DNA of 37,686 nucleotides. Source: Bacteroidales bacterium. GTDB taxonomy: Bacteria; Bacteroidota; Bacteroidia; Bacteroidales; Marinilabiliaceae. The notes under the pieces were generated by a model. It made no database searches and had not been told where the DNA came from. It worked only from the letters and a program-made list of their open reading frames with translations. The translations under genes and the position numbers were made by a program. The stretch covers positions 1-37,686 of the forward strand of contig JAKSLE010000023.1 of NCBI GenBank assembly GCA_024401365.1, in the 5' to 3' direction. Positions 13,227 to 21,836 of this stretch are shown here, piece by piece. How positions within the stretch are numbered: position 1 is the first letter of the stretch; every line of letters starts with the position of its first letter.

Positions 13227-15806
13227 ATGAGGTCGATTGTCACAACTATTTTTATTGCGTTGGTAGCAGCCGTTGCTATTTCGGCTAAAGACAATAAAGG
13301 TATTACGCATTTTTCCCTTTCGGGCGACAGATTTACATTGGTTGAGTCGGGTAAGGCTTTGCCAATCTTGATGGATGAAAATGATAATGTAGGCATCAAG
13401 ATTGCAGTGGAGGCTCTTTCTAAGGATTTTGGGCGAGTTACGGGCAAGGATGCTGCTATTGTCAACAGTTCGGCTGGCGGAAAGGTTATTCTCGTCGGTT
13501 CTATGGATTCGAAGTTCATCAAGTCGTTGATCAAGTCAAAGAAGCTCGATAAGGCGCAACTTCAGGGGAAGGTTGAAAAGTATATAATGACTACAATTGC
13601 CAATCCTGTAGACGGCGTTGATGAGGCGCTTGTGATTGCAGGTTCTGACAGACGAGGTACTATATATGGTATATATGAGCTCTCGGAGCAGATAGGTGTA
13701 TCACCTTGGTACGATTGGATGGATGTTCCGGTAGCCAAGCATACCGAAGTGTCTATAGAGAAGGGAACATATACTGCTGGTGAGCCAGCCGTGAAATATA
13801 GAGGTATATTCCTAAATGACGAAGCTCCTTGCCTCACTACATGGGTGAAGAATACTTATGGTACTGATTACGGAGATCACCGTTTTTATGCTCGTGTATT
13901 TGAGTTGATACTTCGTTTGAGGGGCAACTTCATGTGGCCTGCTATGTGGGGATGGGCATTTTACGCAGATGACCCAGAGAACTCCAAGACAGCTGATGAT
14001 ATGGGCATTATCATGGGTACATCGCACCATGAGCCTATGGCAAGAAATCATCAAGAGTGGGCTCGTCACAGAAATGAGTATGGCGCTTGGGATTTTGAGA
14101 CAAATAAAGATGTAATTACCAAGTTTTTCCGTGAAGGTATAGAGCGTTCGAAGAACAATGAAGACCTTATTACTATAGGTATGCGTGGCGATGGCGATAC
14201 TGCTCTCGGCGGTAAGGAAGGCCACGATGATGAGTATGTGTCGGATGACCAGAAGATTATTGCATTGCTCGAGAAGATATGTAAGGAGCAACGAGATATT
14301 ATCAAGCAAGTTACAGGTAAAAAGCCAGAGGCTCGTCCACAAGTTTGGGCACTCTATAAAGAGGTGCAAAAGTATTACGACTTAGGTTTGAAGGTGCCAG
14401 ATGATGTTATTATCCTTTTGTCGGACGACAACTGGGGACATGTACGTCGCGTTCCTACAGCTAAGGAGTTGCAACACAAGGGTGGTTACGGAATGTACTA
14501 CCATGTTGACTATGTGGGAGCTCCACGTAATTCTAAGTGGCTCAATGTGACTCCTATTCAGAATATGTGGGAGCAGCTTCAATTGACTTACGACCACCAG
14601 ATTGACAAGATATGGGTTTTGAATGTAGGAGACCTAAAGCCTATGGAGTATCCGATTACTATGTTCCTCGAGATGGCATGGAATCCAAAGTCATATACCA
14701 TTGACAACCTCATGGAGCATGTAGAAGAGTTCTGTGCGCAGCAATTTGGCTTACAGCAAGCAAAGGAAGCTGCCCGCATACTCAATCTTCTCTGTAAGTA
14801 CAATGGTCGCTCTACAGCCGAGATGCTTGACAGAGGTACATACAACCTCCAGAACGGAGAGTGGGAAAAGGTAGTCAATCAATATGCTAAACTCGAGGCA
14901 GAGGCGCTCCGTCAGTATATGACATTGGCAGATAACCAGAAAGATGCCTACAAGCAACTTATCCTCTTCCCACTTCAGGCAATGGGCAATGTGTATGAGA
15001 TGTATTATGCTCAGGCAATGAACCATTACTATGCATCGGTAGGTCTCCCAGATGCCAATGCATGGGCGGATAAGGTAGAGGAGTGTTTCCATAGAGATTC
15101 GGTTCTTTGTGCAGATTATAACAAGAATATTGCAGGTGGCAAATGGGACGGTATGATGATTCAGAAGCACATTGGTTATTTCATGTGGAATGATAACTTC
15201 CCTAAAGACACATGCCCTAAGGTCGTACGTGTGGCTACGTCGAACAAAGATTCTGAAGTTGTTTTCAAGCCAAAGAATGGTGTTGTAGCTATTGAAGCTC
15301 AGCATTTTACATCTGCTACAGATGCAGCTTCGGGTGCTAAGTGGACAACAATACCAGATATGGGACGTACTCTTAGTGGTGTGTCATTAATGCCATATAC
15401 CAAGGAGACAGCAGGTGCTAGACTTGACTATAAGATGGAGTTGCCAGAAGTTAACGGAGAGGTTAAAGTTCATTTCCTTCTCAATTCTACGTTGCCATTC
15501 AAGAGAGCACAAGGTCACAGATTCCTTGTCAGCTTCAACGGAGGAGAGAAGACCGAGGTGAATTTCAATGAGAAACTCAACGAGAATCCCGAGAATGTAT
15601 ATTCTATTTACTATCCTACAGTAGCGCGTCGTGTAGTTGCAGCAGAAGCTACTGTAAAGGTGCCAACCAGTGGTAAGGGGGATGTGATATTGACCATTGA
15701 ACCAATAGAGCCTGGTATGGTAATGGAAAAGATAGTAATTGATCTAGGTGGATTTGAGGATAGCATGCTCTACGGAGAGGAGTCGCCTATGAGAGTGCTC
15801 AAATAA
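13227..15806 (+). CDS. Secreted glycoside hydrolase family 115 (xylan alpha-1,2-glucuronidase)
   Basis: GH115 enzymes remove glucuronic acid or its 4-O-methyl ether from internal and terminal residues of glucuronoxylan. The family signature is clear around residues 195-270: YRGIFLNDEAPCLTTWV, GDHRFYARVFELILRLRGN, FMWPAMWGWAF and MGTSHHEPMARNHQEW. The C-terminal part (about 650-859) holds the beta-sandwich region typical of family members. MRSIVTTIFIALVAAVAISA is a signal peptide, so the enzyme is exported, probably to the periplasm as no lipobox cysteine is seen. An in-frame TTG 30 nt upstream was rejected because the ATG at 13227 begins the signal peptide cleanly. Length is 859 residues. The GH31 gene follows after 38 nt. 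Confidence 0.93.
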   Translation: MRSIVTTIFIALVAAVAISAKDNKGITHFSLSGDRFTLVESGKALPILMDENDNVGIKIAVEALSKDFGRVTGKDAAIVNSSAGGKVILVGSMDSKFIKSLIKSKKLDKAQLQGKVEKYIMTTIANPVDGVDEALVIAGSDRRGTIYGIYELSEQIGVSPWYDWMDVPVAKHTEVSIEKGTYTAGEPAVKYRGIFLNDEAPCLTTWVKNTYGTDYGDHRFYARVFELILRLRGNFMWPAMWGWAFYADDPENSKTADDMGIIMGTSHHEPMARNHQEWARHRNEYGAWDFETNKDVITKFFREGIERSKNNEDLITIGMRGDGDTALGGKEGHDDEYVSDDQKIIALLEKICKEQRDIIKQVTGKKPEARPQVWALYKEVQKYYDLGLKVPDDVIILLSDDNWGHVRRVPTAKELQHKGGYGMYYHVDYVGAPRNSKWLNVTPIQNMWEQLQLTYDHQIDKIWVLNVGDLKPMEYPITMFLEMAWNPKSYTIDNLMEHVEEFCAQQFGLQQAKEAARILNLLCKYNGRSTAEMLDRGTYNLQNGEWEKVVNQYAKLEAEALRQYMTLADNQKDAYKQLILFPLQAMGNVYEMYYAQAMNHYYASVGLPDANAWADKVEECFHRDSVLCADYNKNIAGGKWDGMMIQKHIGYFMWNDNFPKDTCPKVVRVATSNKDSEVVFKPKNGVVAIEAQHFTSATDAASGAKWTTIPDMGRTLSGVSLMPYTKETAGARLDYKMELPEVNGEVKVHFLLNSTLPFKRAQGHRFLVSFNGGEKTEVNFNEKLNENPENVYSIYYPTVARRVVAAEATVKVPTSGKGDVILTIEPIEPGMVMEKIVIDLGGFEDSMLYGEESPMRVLK

Positions 15807-15844
15807 CAAAATAGCAGTAATACAACAATAATTTAACACAAATA

Positions 15845-18310
15845 ATGAAAAAGACATTGATGATTGTGGCAAGCCTGATGATGGGGCTTGCCACGGTATC
15901 TGCAGCAGGTAGTCCAACGGATTACTCTGTGACGGCCAGCGGACAGAAGATACAAGTGAAATGGTATACTCCTTCATCGGTAAACATAGTGAAGAGTGTA
16001 CCAGAGTATACCTATGCTCCTCTCGACTTGGTGATCATAGCACCTCAGATGGAGCAGAAGATAAACGTTAGGGAGGATGGCAATTTTCTTATTACCGCTA
16101 CCAAAGAATTGGTGGTAAGGGTGGATAAAAAGAGCGGTGAAGTAACATTCTCTAAGCCCAATGGACAGATTATTCTTCGAGAGAGTGGCAAGGCATCTCT
16201 GAAGGAGATGGATGATGCCGGCGTGGCAGCCTATAATGTAGCTCAGTCGTTTATTCTAGAACCCGAAGAGGCTATATATGGGCTCGGCATACTACAGAAT
16301 GGCAAGATGTCGCAGAGAGGAACAGACAAGGTTCTTTGCCCGAACAACACCGAGGACGGCATCCCATTTGTGCAATCATCCAAGGGTTATGGTATCTATT
16401 GGGACAACTATTCTGCTACTCATTTTACAGACAAGGATAATGTGATGACATTCGACTCTGAGACGGGAGGGGCAGTGGATTACTATTTCATGTACGGCAA
16501 AAATGCCGATGGGGTAGTAGCTCAGATGCGCATTCTTTCGGGAGATGTGCCGATGTTCCCATTGTGGGTATACGGTTTCCACCAGTCGAAGGAAAGATAT
16601 AAGTCACAGGACGAGACATGTGGTGTAGTTCATAAGTACAGAGAGAATAATATTCCTCTCGACGGTATCATTCAAGATTGGCAGTATTGGGGCAACAACT
16701 ATCTCTGGAATGCTATGGAGTTCATGAATGAAGAATTTCCAGACCCAAAGGCAATGATGAAGGATATACACGATAATAACGCCCATTGTTCTATCTCTAT
16801 ATGGTCGTCTTTCGGTCCAATGACCAAGGCATTCAAGGAACTTAACGAGAAGGGTTTGCTCTTTGATATAGCTACATGGCCGCAGTCGGGTATCAGCCAT
16901 ATCTGGCCTCCACGTATGGATTACCCATCAGGTGTAAAGGTCTACGATTGTTATAGTAAAGAGGCGCGAGATATCTATTGGAACAACCTTAAGAGATTAT
17001 TCGACTTAGATCTTGACGCATGGTGGATGGACTCAACCGAGCCAGATCATTTTGACCATAAGCCTCAAGATTTCGACCGAAAGACAGCTATGGGCTCGTT
17101 CCGTAGCGTACGTTGTGCTTATCCGTTGATGACTGTTGGTGGTGTGTATGACCATCAGCGTGCTGTGTCGTCGGGAAAGCGACTCTTCATACTTACCCGT
17201 AGCGGTTTTGCTGGCCAGCAGCGATATGGCTGTAACGTATGGTCGGGCGATGTTAATTCTACATGGGAGATGCTCCGTTCGCAAGTACCTGCGGGTTTGA
17301 ACTTCTCTTTGACTGGTAATCCTAATTTCAATTCAGATCTAGGCGGGTTCTTTGCAGGAGCGTACAATAGATCTTGGAAGGGATTGCCTGGGTACAAGAA
17401 TCCGGCATATCACGAACTTTATGTTCGCTGGATGCAGTATGGAGTATTTACTCCTATGATGAGAAGTCACGGTGCCGATGTGCCTCGTGAGGTATATCTC
17501 TACGGTAAGGAAGGTGTGGCACTCGAGGCATCACCTATCACAGCCGCTATGATCAAGGCCATTAAATTGCGATACAAACTTCTGCCATATATCTACTCTA
17601 CGTCATGGCAGGTAAGTAAAAACAGAAGTACATTCATGAGAGCTTTGGTTATGGATTTTGCAGACGATAAGAAATGTCTTGATATCAATAACGAGTTCAT
17701 GATGGGGAAGTCGATTCTCGCTACACCAATCCTCAATGCCCAATATACACCTGAGGTCATAAAGAGAGATACCGATGCCAATGCGGGATGGAACAGAGAT
17801 CAGATAAAACAAGAGCTCTCCATGTCGGACGACATAGACTTTATGGCTATGAAAGATTATTCGTTCTATCTGCCCAAAGGGACAATATGGTACGATTTCG
17901 AAGATGGAAGGAGATATGATGGCGGTCAAGAAGTGACACTCAAGACCAATATCATGAGCAATCCATTCTTTGTGAGGGGAGGTTCAATCCTTCCTATTGG
18001 TCCAGACGTTCAATACTCTACCGAAAAGAGTTGGGACGAGATGGAAGTCAGAGTATATGCTGGAGCCAATGGTACTTTTACACTCTACGAAGATGAGTTT
18101 GACAATTACAATTACGAGCAAGGTAAATACACCGAGATAGAGTTCAATTGGAATGACAAGAGCAATGTGCTTACAATTATGTCTCGAAAAGGCGGGTATG
18201 ATGGAGCCATTGAGAAACGTAGGTTCAATATTGTTTTGGTCGACGGCAATAAGACTAGTCTACCCAAGGTAGTTACATACACAGGAAAGAAAGTTTCAGT
18301 TAAGTTATGA
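15845..18310 (+). CDS. Secreted glycoside hydrolase family 31 (alpha-xylosidase/alpha-glucosidase type)
   Basis: GH31 enzymes release alpha-linked sugars, commonly alpha-xylose or alpha-glucose, with retention. The (beta/alpha)8 core is evident: IPLDGIIQDWQYWG, then WWMDSTEPD with the likely nucleophile Asp396, then WSGDVNSTW with the likely acid/base Asp469. The N-terminal beta-sandwich contains ILEPEEAIYGLG. A C-terminal beta domain ends with a carbohydrate-binding-like strand region. MKKTLMIVASLMMGLATVSAAG is a signal peptide. At 821 residues it is of normal length. Adjacent GH115 suggests action on decorated hemicellulose, but alpha-xylosidase and alpha-glucosidase cannot be separated by inspection. 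Confidence 0.93.
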   Translation: MKKTLMIVASLMMGLATVSAAGSPTDYSVTASGQKIQVKWYTPSSVNIVKSVPEYTYAPLDLVIIAPQMEQKINVREDGNFLITATKELVVRVDKKSGEVTFSKPNGQIILRESGKASLKEMDDAGVAAYNVAQSFILEPEEAIYGLGILQNGKMSQRGTDKVLCPNNTEDGIPFVQSSKGYGIYWDNYSATHFTDKDNVMTFDSETGGAVDYYFMYGKNADGVVAQMRILSGDVPMFPLWVYGFHQSKERYKSQDETCGVVHKYRENNIPLDGIIQDWQYWGNNYLWNAMEFMNEEFPDPKAMMKDIHDNNAHCSISIWSSFGPMTKAFKELNEKGLLFDIATWPQSGISHIWPPRMDYPSGVKVYDCYSKEARDIYWNNLKRLFDLDLDAWWMDSTEPDHFDHKPQDFDRKTAMGSFRSVRCAYPLMTVGGVYDHQRAVSSGKRLFILTRSGFAGQQRYGCNVWSGDVNSTWEMLRSQVPAGLNFSLTGNPNFNSDLGGFFAGAYNRSWKGLPGYKNPAYHELYVRWMQYGVFTPMMRSHGADVPREVYLYGKEGVALEASPITAAMIKAIKLRYKLLPYIYSTSWQVSKNRSTFMRALVMDFADDKKCLDINNEFMMGKSILATPILNAQYTPEVIKRDTDANAGWNRDQIKQELSMSDDIDFMAMKDYSFYLPKGTIWYDFEDGRRYDGGQEVTLKTNIMSNPFFVRGGSILPIGPDVQYSTEKSWDEMEVRVYAGANGTFTLYEDEFDNYNYEQGKYTEIEFNWNDKSNVLTIMSRKGGYDGAIEKRRFNIVLVDGNKTSLPKVVTYTGKKVSVKL

Positions 18311-18660
18311 ATATAGAAGAAGCTCGAGAGATATGCCTGTCCATGAGGAAGGCTACTGAGGATATGCCATTTGGCGATGACTATGTAGCTTTTCGGGTCA
18401 TGGATAAGATATTTGCTGGGCTGCCACTAGAGCAGGGCAATATGCTAGTACTTAAATGGTCGCCTGATGAGTTTGACGATCTATGTGAGCGTTATTCGTC
18501 CATCACGCAGGCATGGCACTGGCACAAGAAACACTGGATACAGATACAGATAGACGCCGATGAACCCAGCGATGAAGAGATACGCAACATGGTATCACGA
18601 GCCTATGAGCTAGTAGTGAATAAACTTACCAAGGCGCAGAAAGCACAGTTGGCTGAATAA
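18307..18660 (+). CDS. MmcQ/YjbR family protein
   Basis: The 117-residue protein matches the YjbR/MmcQ pattern: an N-terminal helix with EEAREICLSMRKATEDMPFGDD, central strands with VFR/KIFAG and LVLKWSP, then AWHWHKKHWIQIQID and a C-terminal helix AYELVVNKLTKAQKAQL. The fold is a CyaY-like domain with a proposed but poorly tested DNA-binding role. Its ATG overlaps the GH31 stop codon (ATGA), so it is translationally coupled to a secreted hydrolase, an odd pairing for a cytoplasmic protein. It ends 8 nt before a strong terminator. Confidence 0.88.
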   Translation: MNIEEAREICLSMRKATEDMPFGDDYVAFRVMDKIFAGLPLEQGNMLVLKWSPDEFDDLCERYSSITQAWHWHKKHWIQIQIDADEPSDEEIRNMVSRAYELVVNKLTKAQKAQLAE

Positions 18661-18667
18661 AAATAAA

Positions 18668-18700
18668 CATCCCTTGCTGGAGATAATCCAGCAAGGGATG
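18668..18700. terminator. Bidirectional intrinsic terminator
   Basis: A perfect 13-bp stem, CATCCCTTGCTGG with CCAGCAAGGGATG, surrounds a 7-nt loop. A-rich sequence precedes it and T-rich sequence follows, so a U-tract is available in both directions. It separates the yjbR-like gene from the convergent M16 protease gene. Confidence 0.9.
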
Positions 18701-18727
18701 ATTTATTATTGATATTGTTGTTCTTCT

Positions 18728-21631
18728 CTAGAAACCAAAGATATCTTCAAGCGAGAGACGGTGAATGGTGCCCAGAGAATTGATGATTTTGGCATCAAGT
18801 TGTGATTCATCACCTAGGATGAGGGTACGGTATGTACGACCCTTGATATTGGCGCTATGGAATGCCTTGAGGTCATCGAGCGTCATGGTCTTTACTGCCT
18901 TGTAAGTGTCCTCATTTATATCGTGGTCGAGTCCTAGCTTTTGGGCTTTGAGGTAAGCATTGAAGATGTTTCTGCCCAAAGTGCGCTTGGAAGCAAGACG
19001 TTTGCAAACAGCGGACTTAGCTATTTCGAGGGCATTCTCATTAAACGGAGTATTCTCAACAATATCGTTGAAAGTTGTCATGCACTCGTACAGTTTGTCG
19101 TTCTGCGAAATGATATATGTAAGGAAACTATATGGCGAGTTAAGTCTCATCTCGTCGGAAGAGTAATCGGCATAAGCGCTATAAGCCAAACCTCTAGCCT
19201 CGCGTAGTTCCTGGAATACCACACCATTCATGCCGTTGCCGAAGTACTCGTTGAAGAGACTAGATACAGGTACTTGGTTGAGATCCAATGTTCTGCCGTC
19301 CACAGACAGCTGAGACAAGTAAATATTAGCTGCCTTGTAAGGTGCGATGAAAAGTTCTGGCTTATCAGAAGCATAAGGGCTGAAGTTGTTATTCTCTGGC
19401 TCTGGTTCGGGATTGTCGGTTATCGTATGAGTCTTTTCGATAAGAGCCTGTATCTCCTCGGCTGGGGTAGGGGTGTATACGCGGATTATCTGCTTAGCCT
19501 GAGGAAGAGAATGGAGAGCATTGCAGAGAGCCTCTGGAGTGATATCCATAATCTCCTTGTTGTTGTATACGTGAGTATAAGAGTTGTCGGGATTGTTCAC
19601 GTATTTGAGCAATGCATTATAGCAAGCGCGTTGATTGCCCTTGATATTAACGCGGTCGCGTAGTATCTGACCACGAATGGCATCGAAAGACTCCTCGTCG
19701 ATCTTGCCCTGCTTAATGATCTTCTCTACCAGTTCGAGAGCCTTCTGCTGATTCTCGGCAAGACCAGATACTGAGATGTATGAGTAGCGGTCGGAAATTG
19801 AGAAGCTCACGTTGCACGCTAGTCTGTATAGTTCAGCCTGAATCTCCTCTGCAGAGAGTTCGTCTGTCGAAAGATAATCGAAGTAGCTATCCAAGAGATG
19901 CAGCATCTTGTCGGCCTTCTGACCGCGTGTGAACTGATAAGTGATATCGAAGATGCCATTATTCTTATTCTGGACGTAGAGGAAGTCGTTGCCGTTGCGT
20001 ATATCTGCCGTAGTCAGTTCCTTCTTGAAATCGACGAAATTAGGCTCAATATCCTTAACTGACATGTTTGAAATGTTCTGCACAAACTCAGAAGTCTTGT
20101 CACGATTCATTTCAATAGGAGAGATAGCAGGCTTTTCTATTTTAGCTACTGAATTATCCTCGCCCTGTTGTTTGTATGCTACAGCGTATCCATTGTGGAA
20201 GTTACACTTAGCGAAGTCGACAATCTGCAACTTAGTAATTTTAGACAACTCATCTATTTGGCTTACGACATCCTTCCAATCGACGTGATTGATGAAAGCA
20301 TCTACCATAGTAGAGACGCGAGTACGGTTCTGTTCCATGCCTTGCATCTGCTCCAACTTGCTATTGTTGATGATAGCCTCCAGAAGCGATTCATCAAATT
20401 CTCCTGCTGCCACCTTTTGTACATTCTCCAGCAAGATATCCTTTACCTCCTCTAGAGACTGGCCCTCATTAGGTCGACCAATTACGAAGAATGTTGTATA
20501 ATCAGCCTGGTCGTACACGAAAGCGCTTGCTTGGAGAAGACGCTGCTGAAGCTTTATATTAGTATCGAAGATACCCGATTTGCCATTGTCGAGAAGATTG
20601 CTGATGACAGAAAGCATGTTGCTTGAAGCCACATCCTTTGCTCCAGGGAATCTCCAAGCCACATATACACATGGTTGCTCTTGGCCTACAATATTTACAA
20701 CGATAGGCTCAGATATAGGCTCCTCTGGCTGGTAAGAGAACGCGGGAATCTCTTTACTTGGAGTCCAATCGCCAAAATACTTATTTATGATAGCCAAAGT
20801 CTCCTCAGGGTCGAAATCGCCAGAGAGGCAGATGGCCACATTATTAGGTACGTACCAAGTATTGAAGAACTCCTTGATGTTCTTGATAGAAGGGTTCTTG
20901 AGGTGCTCCTGTGTGCCTATAGTTGACTGTGTGCCGTAAGGGTGATTGTGGTATAACGCTTTAAAGATACCCTCTACGCACTTGCGGCTATCTTGAGTAA
21001 GAGAGATGTTGAACTCCTCGTACACAGTTTCCAATTCGGTATGGAAGCCTCGGATAACCATATTTTTGAAACGGTCAGACTGGACCATAGCCCAGCGCTC
21101 CACCTCGTTGGATGGGATATCCTCGGTATAGCAAGTCACATCGTCGCTAGTATAGGCGTTGGTACCCACAGCACCTATGGCAGCCATGAGTTTGTCGTAC
21201 TCGTTAGCGATGAAGAACTTAGAAGCCTCGTAAGAGACAGAATCTATCTGATGATAGATAGCTGTACGCTCATCCTTATCGGTTGTACAACGATAAGTTT
21301 CATACAGTTGTTCTATTTCATCCAAAAGAGGTTTTTCGGCCTCGTAATTGAGGGTGCCGAAATTTGTTGTGCCCTTAAACATGATATGCTCCAGGTAGTG
21401 AGCCAGACCGGTAGTCTCGTGAGGATCGTTTTTACTGCCAGCGCGGACGGCGATATGTGCCTGTATGCGGGGCTCCTCGGGATTGACGCTCATATAGACT
21501 TTCAGACCATTGTCCAAAGTGTAGATACGTGCGTTCATAGGGTCATTGCTGACGCTTTCGTAGTTTTTCTTGCAACCATTCAGACAAAGGAACAGAATGG
21601 CTGAGAGGCAATAAGTTAAAATGCTTTTCAT
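18728..21631 (-). CDS. M16 family zinc metallopeptidase (insulinase-like lipoprotein)
   Basis: M16 peptidases cleave small unfolded peptides inside a clam-like chamber formed by two homologous halves. The inverted zinc motif HxxEH is seen as HYLEH at 78-82, and the downstream acidic ligand region as ELETVYEEFN at about 199-208. The second, non-catalytic half follows, with the usual LREARGLAYSAYA near residue 845. MKSILTYCLSAILFLCLNGC has a lipobox ending in Cys20, so the protein is probably a membrane-anchored lipoprotein. The 967-residue length suits a full two-halved enzyme. It stands alone between a terminator and a divergent regulator operon. Confidence 0.93.
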   Translation of the reverse strand: MKSILTYCLSAILFLCLNGCKKNYESVSNDPMNARIYTLDNGLKVYMSVNPEEPRIQAHIAVRAGSKNDPHETTGLAHYLEHIMFKGTTNFGTLNYEAEKPLLDEIEQLYETYRCTTDKDERTAIYHQIDSVSYEASKFFIANEYDKLMAAIGAVGTNAYTSDDVTCYTEDIPSNEVERWAMVQSDRFKNMVIRGFHTELETVYEEFNISLTQDSRKCVEGIFKALYHNHPYGTQSTIGTQEHLKNPSIKNIKEFFNTWYVPNNVAICLSGDFDPEETLAIINKYFGDWTPSKEIPAFSYQPEEPISEPIVVNIVGQEQPCVYVAWRFPGAKDVASSNMLSVISNLLDNGKSGIFDTNIKLQQRLLQASAFVYDQADYTTFFVIGRPNEGQSLEEVKDILLENVQKVAAGEFDESLLEAIINNSKLEQMQGMEQNRTRVSTMVDAFINHVDWKDVVSQIDELSKITKLQIVDFAKCNFHNGYAVAYKQQGEDNSVAKIEKPAISPIEMNRDKTSEFVQNISNMSVKDIEPNFVDFKKELTTADIRNGNDFLYVQNKNNGIFDITYQFTRGQKADKMLHLLDSYFDYLSTDELSAEEIQAELYRLACNVSFSISDRYSYISVSGLAENQQKALELVEKIIKQGKIDEESFDAIRGQILRDRVNIKGNQRACYNALLKYVNNPDNSYTHVYNNKEIMDITPEALCNALHSLPQAKQIIRVYTPTPAEEIQALIEKTHTITDNPEPEPENNNFSPYASDKPELFIAPYKAANIYLSQLSVDGRTLDLNQVPVSSLFNEYFGNGMNGVVFQELREARGLAYSAYADYSSDEMRLNSPYSFLTYIISQNDKLYECMTTFNDIVENTPFNENALEIAKSAVCKRLASKRTLGRNIFNAYLKAQKLGLDHDINEDTYKAVKTMTLDDLKAFHSANIKGRTYRTLILGDESQLDAKIINSLGTIHRLSLEDIFGF

Positions 21632-21655
21632 GCTATGTTATGAGTATTAGTCCGA

Positions 21656-21663
21656 CAAAATTA
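21656..21663 (-). promoter_or_regulatory. Weak -7 box for the M16 protease gene
   Basis: TAATTTTG on the minus strand lies 25 bp upstream of the ATG. No convincing TTTG is found at the expected -33 position, so this is a tentative call. Confidence 0.3.
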
Positions 21664-21755
21664 CGTAATATGTACTAATCTTATTCGCCAGAGCGTGATT
21701 TTTATATGAAGATGAGACAGTTGTGGTATGAGCCTGTGTATAGAGAGTGTACTTG

Positions 21756-21788
21756 TTGCTCGCAGTTTTTTTGTTTTTTGTATATTTG
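21756..21788 (+). promoter_or_regulatory. Promoter for the two-component/glycosyltransferase operon
   Basis: TTG (21756-21758), 22 bp including a long T-run, then TATATTTG (21781-21788). The upstream part, TTGCTCGCAGTTTTTTT (21756-21772), recurs exactly at 32942-32958 upstream of der. Confidence 0.6.
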
Positions 21789-21836
21789 CAAGAGAAGAAA
21801 AACGGTGCCACTATAGGTTGACTTGCAGTACGAGAT

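Noticed and set aside
13812-14369. Long antisense reading frames (for example 185 residues here and 246 residues at 30185-30925 plus strand)
   Set aside because: They lie wholly inside well-supported genes on the other strand, have no recognisable domains and show compositions expected from codon mirroring.
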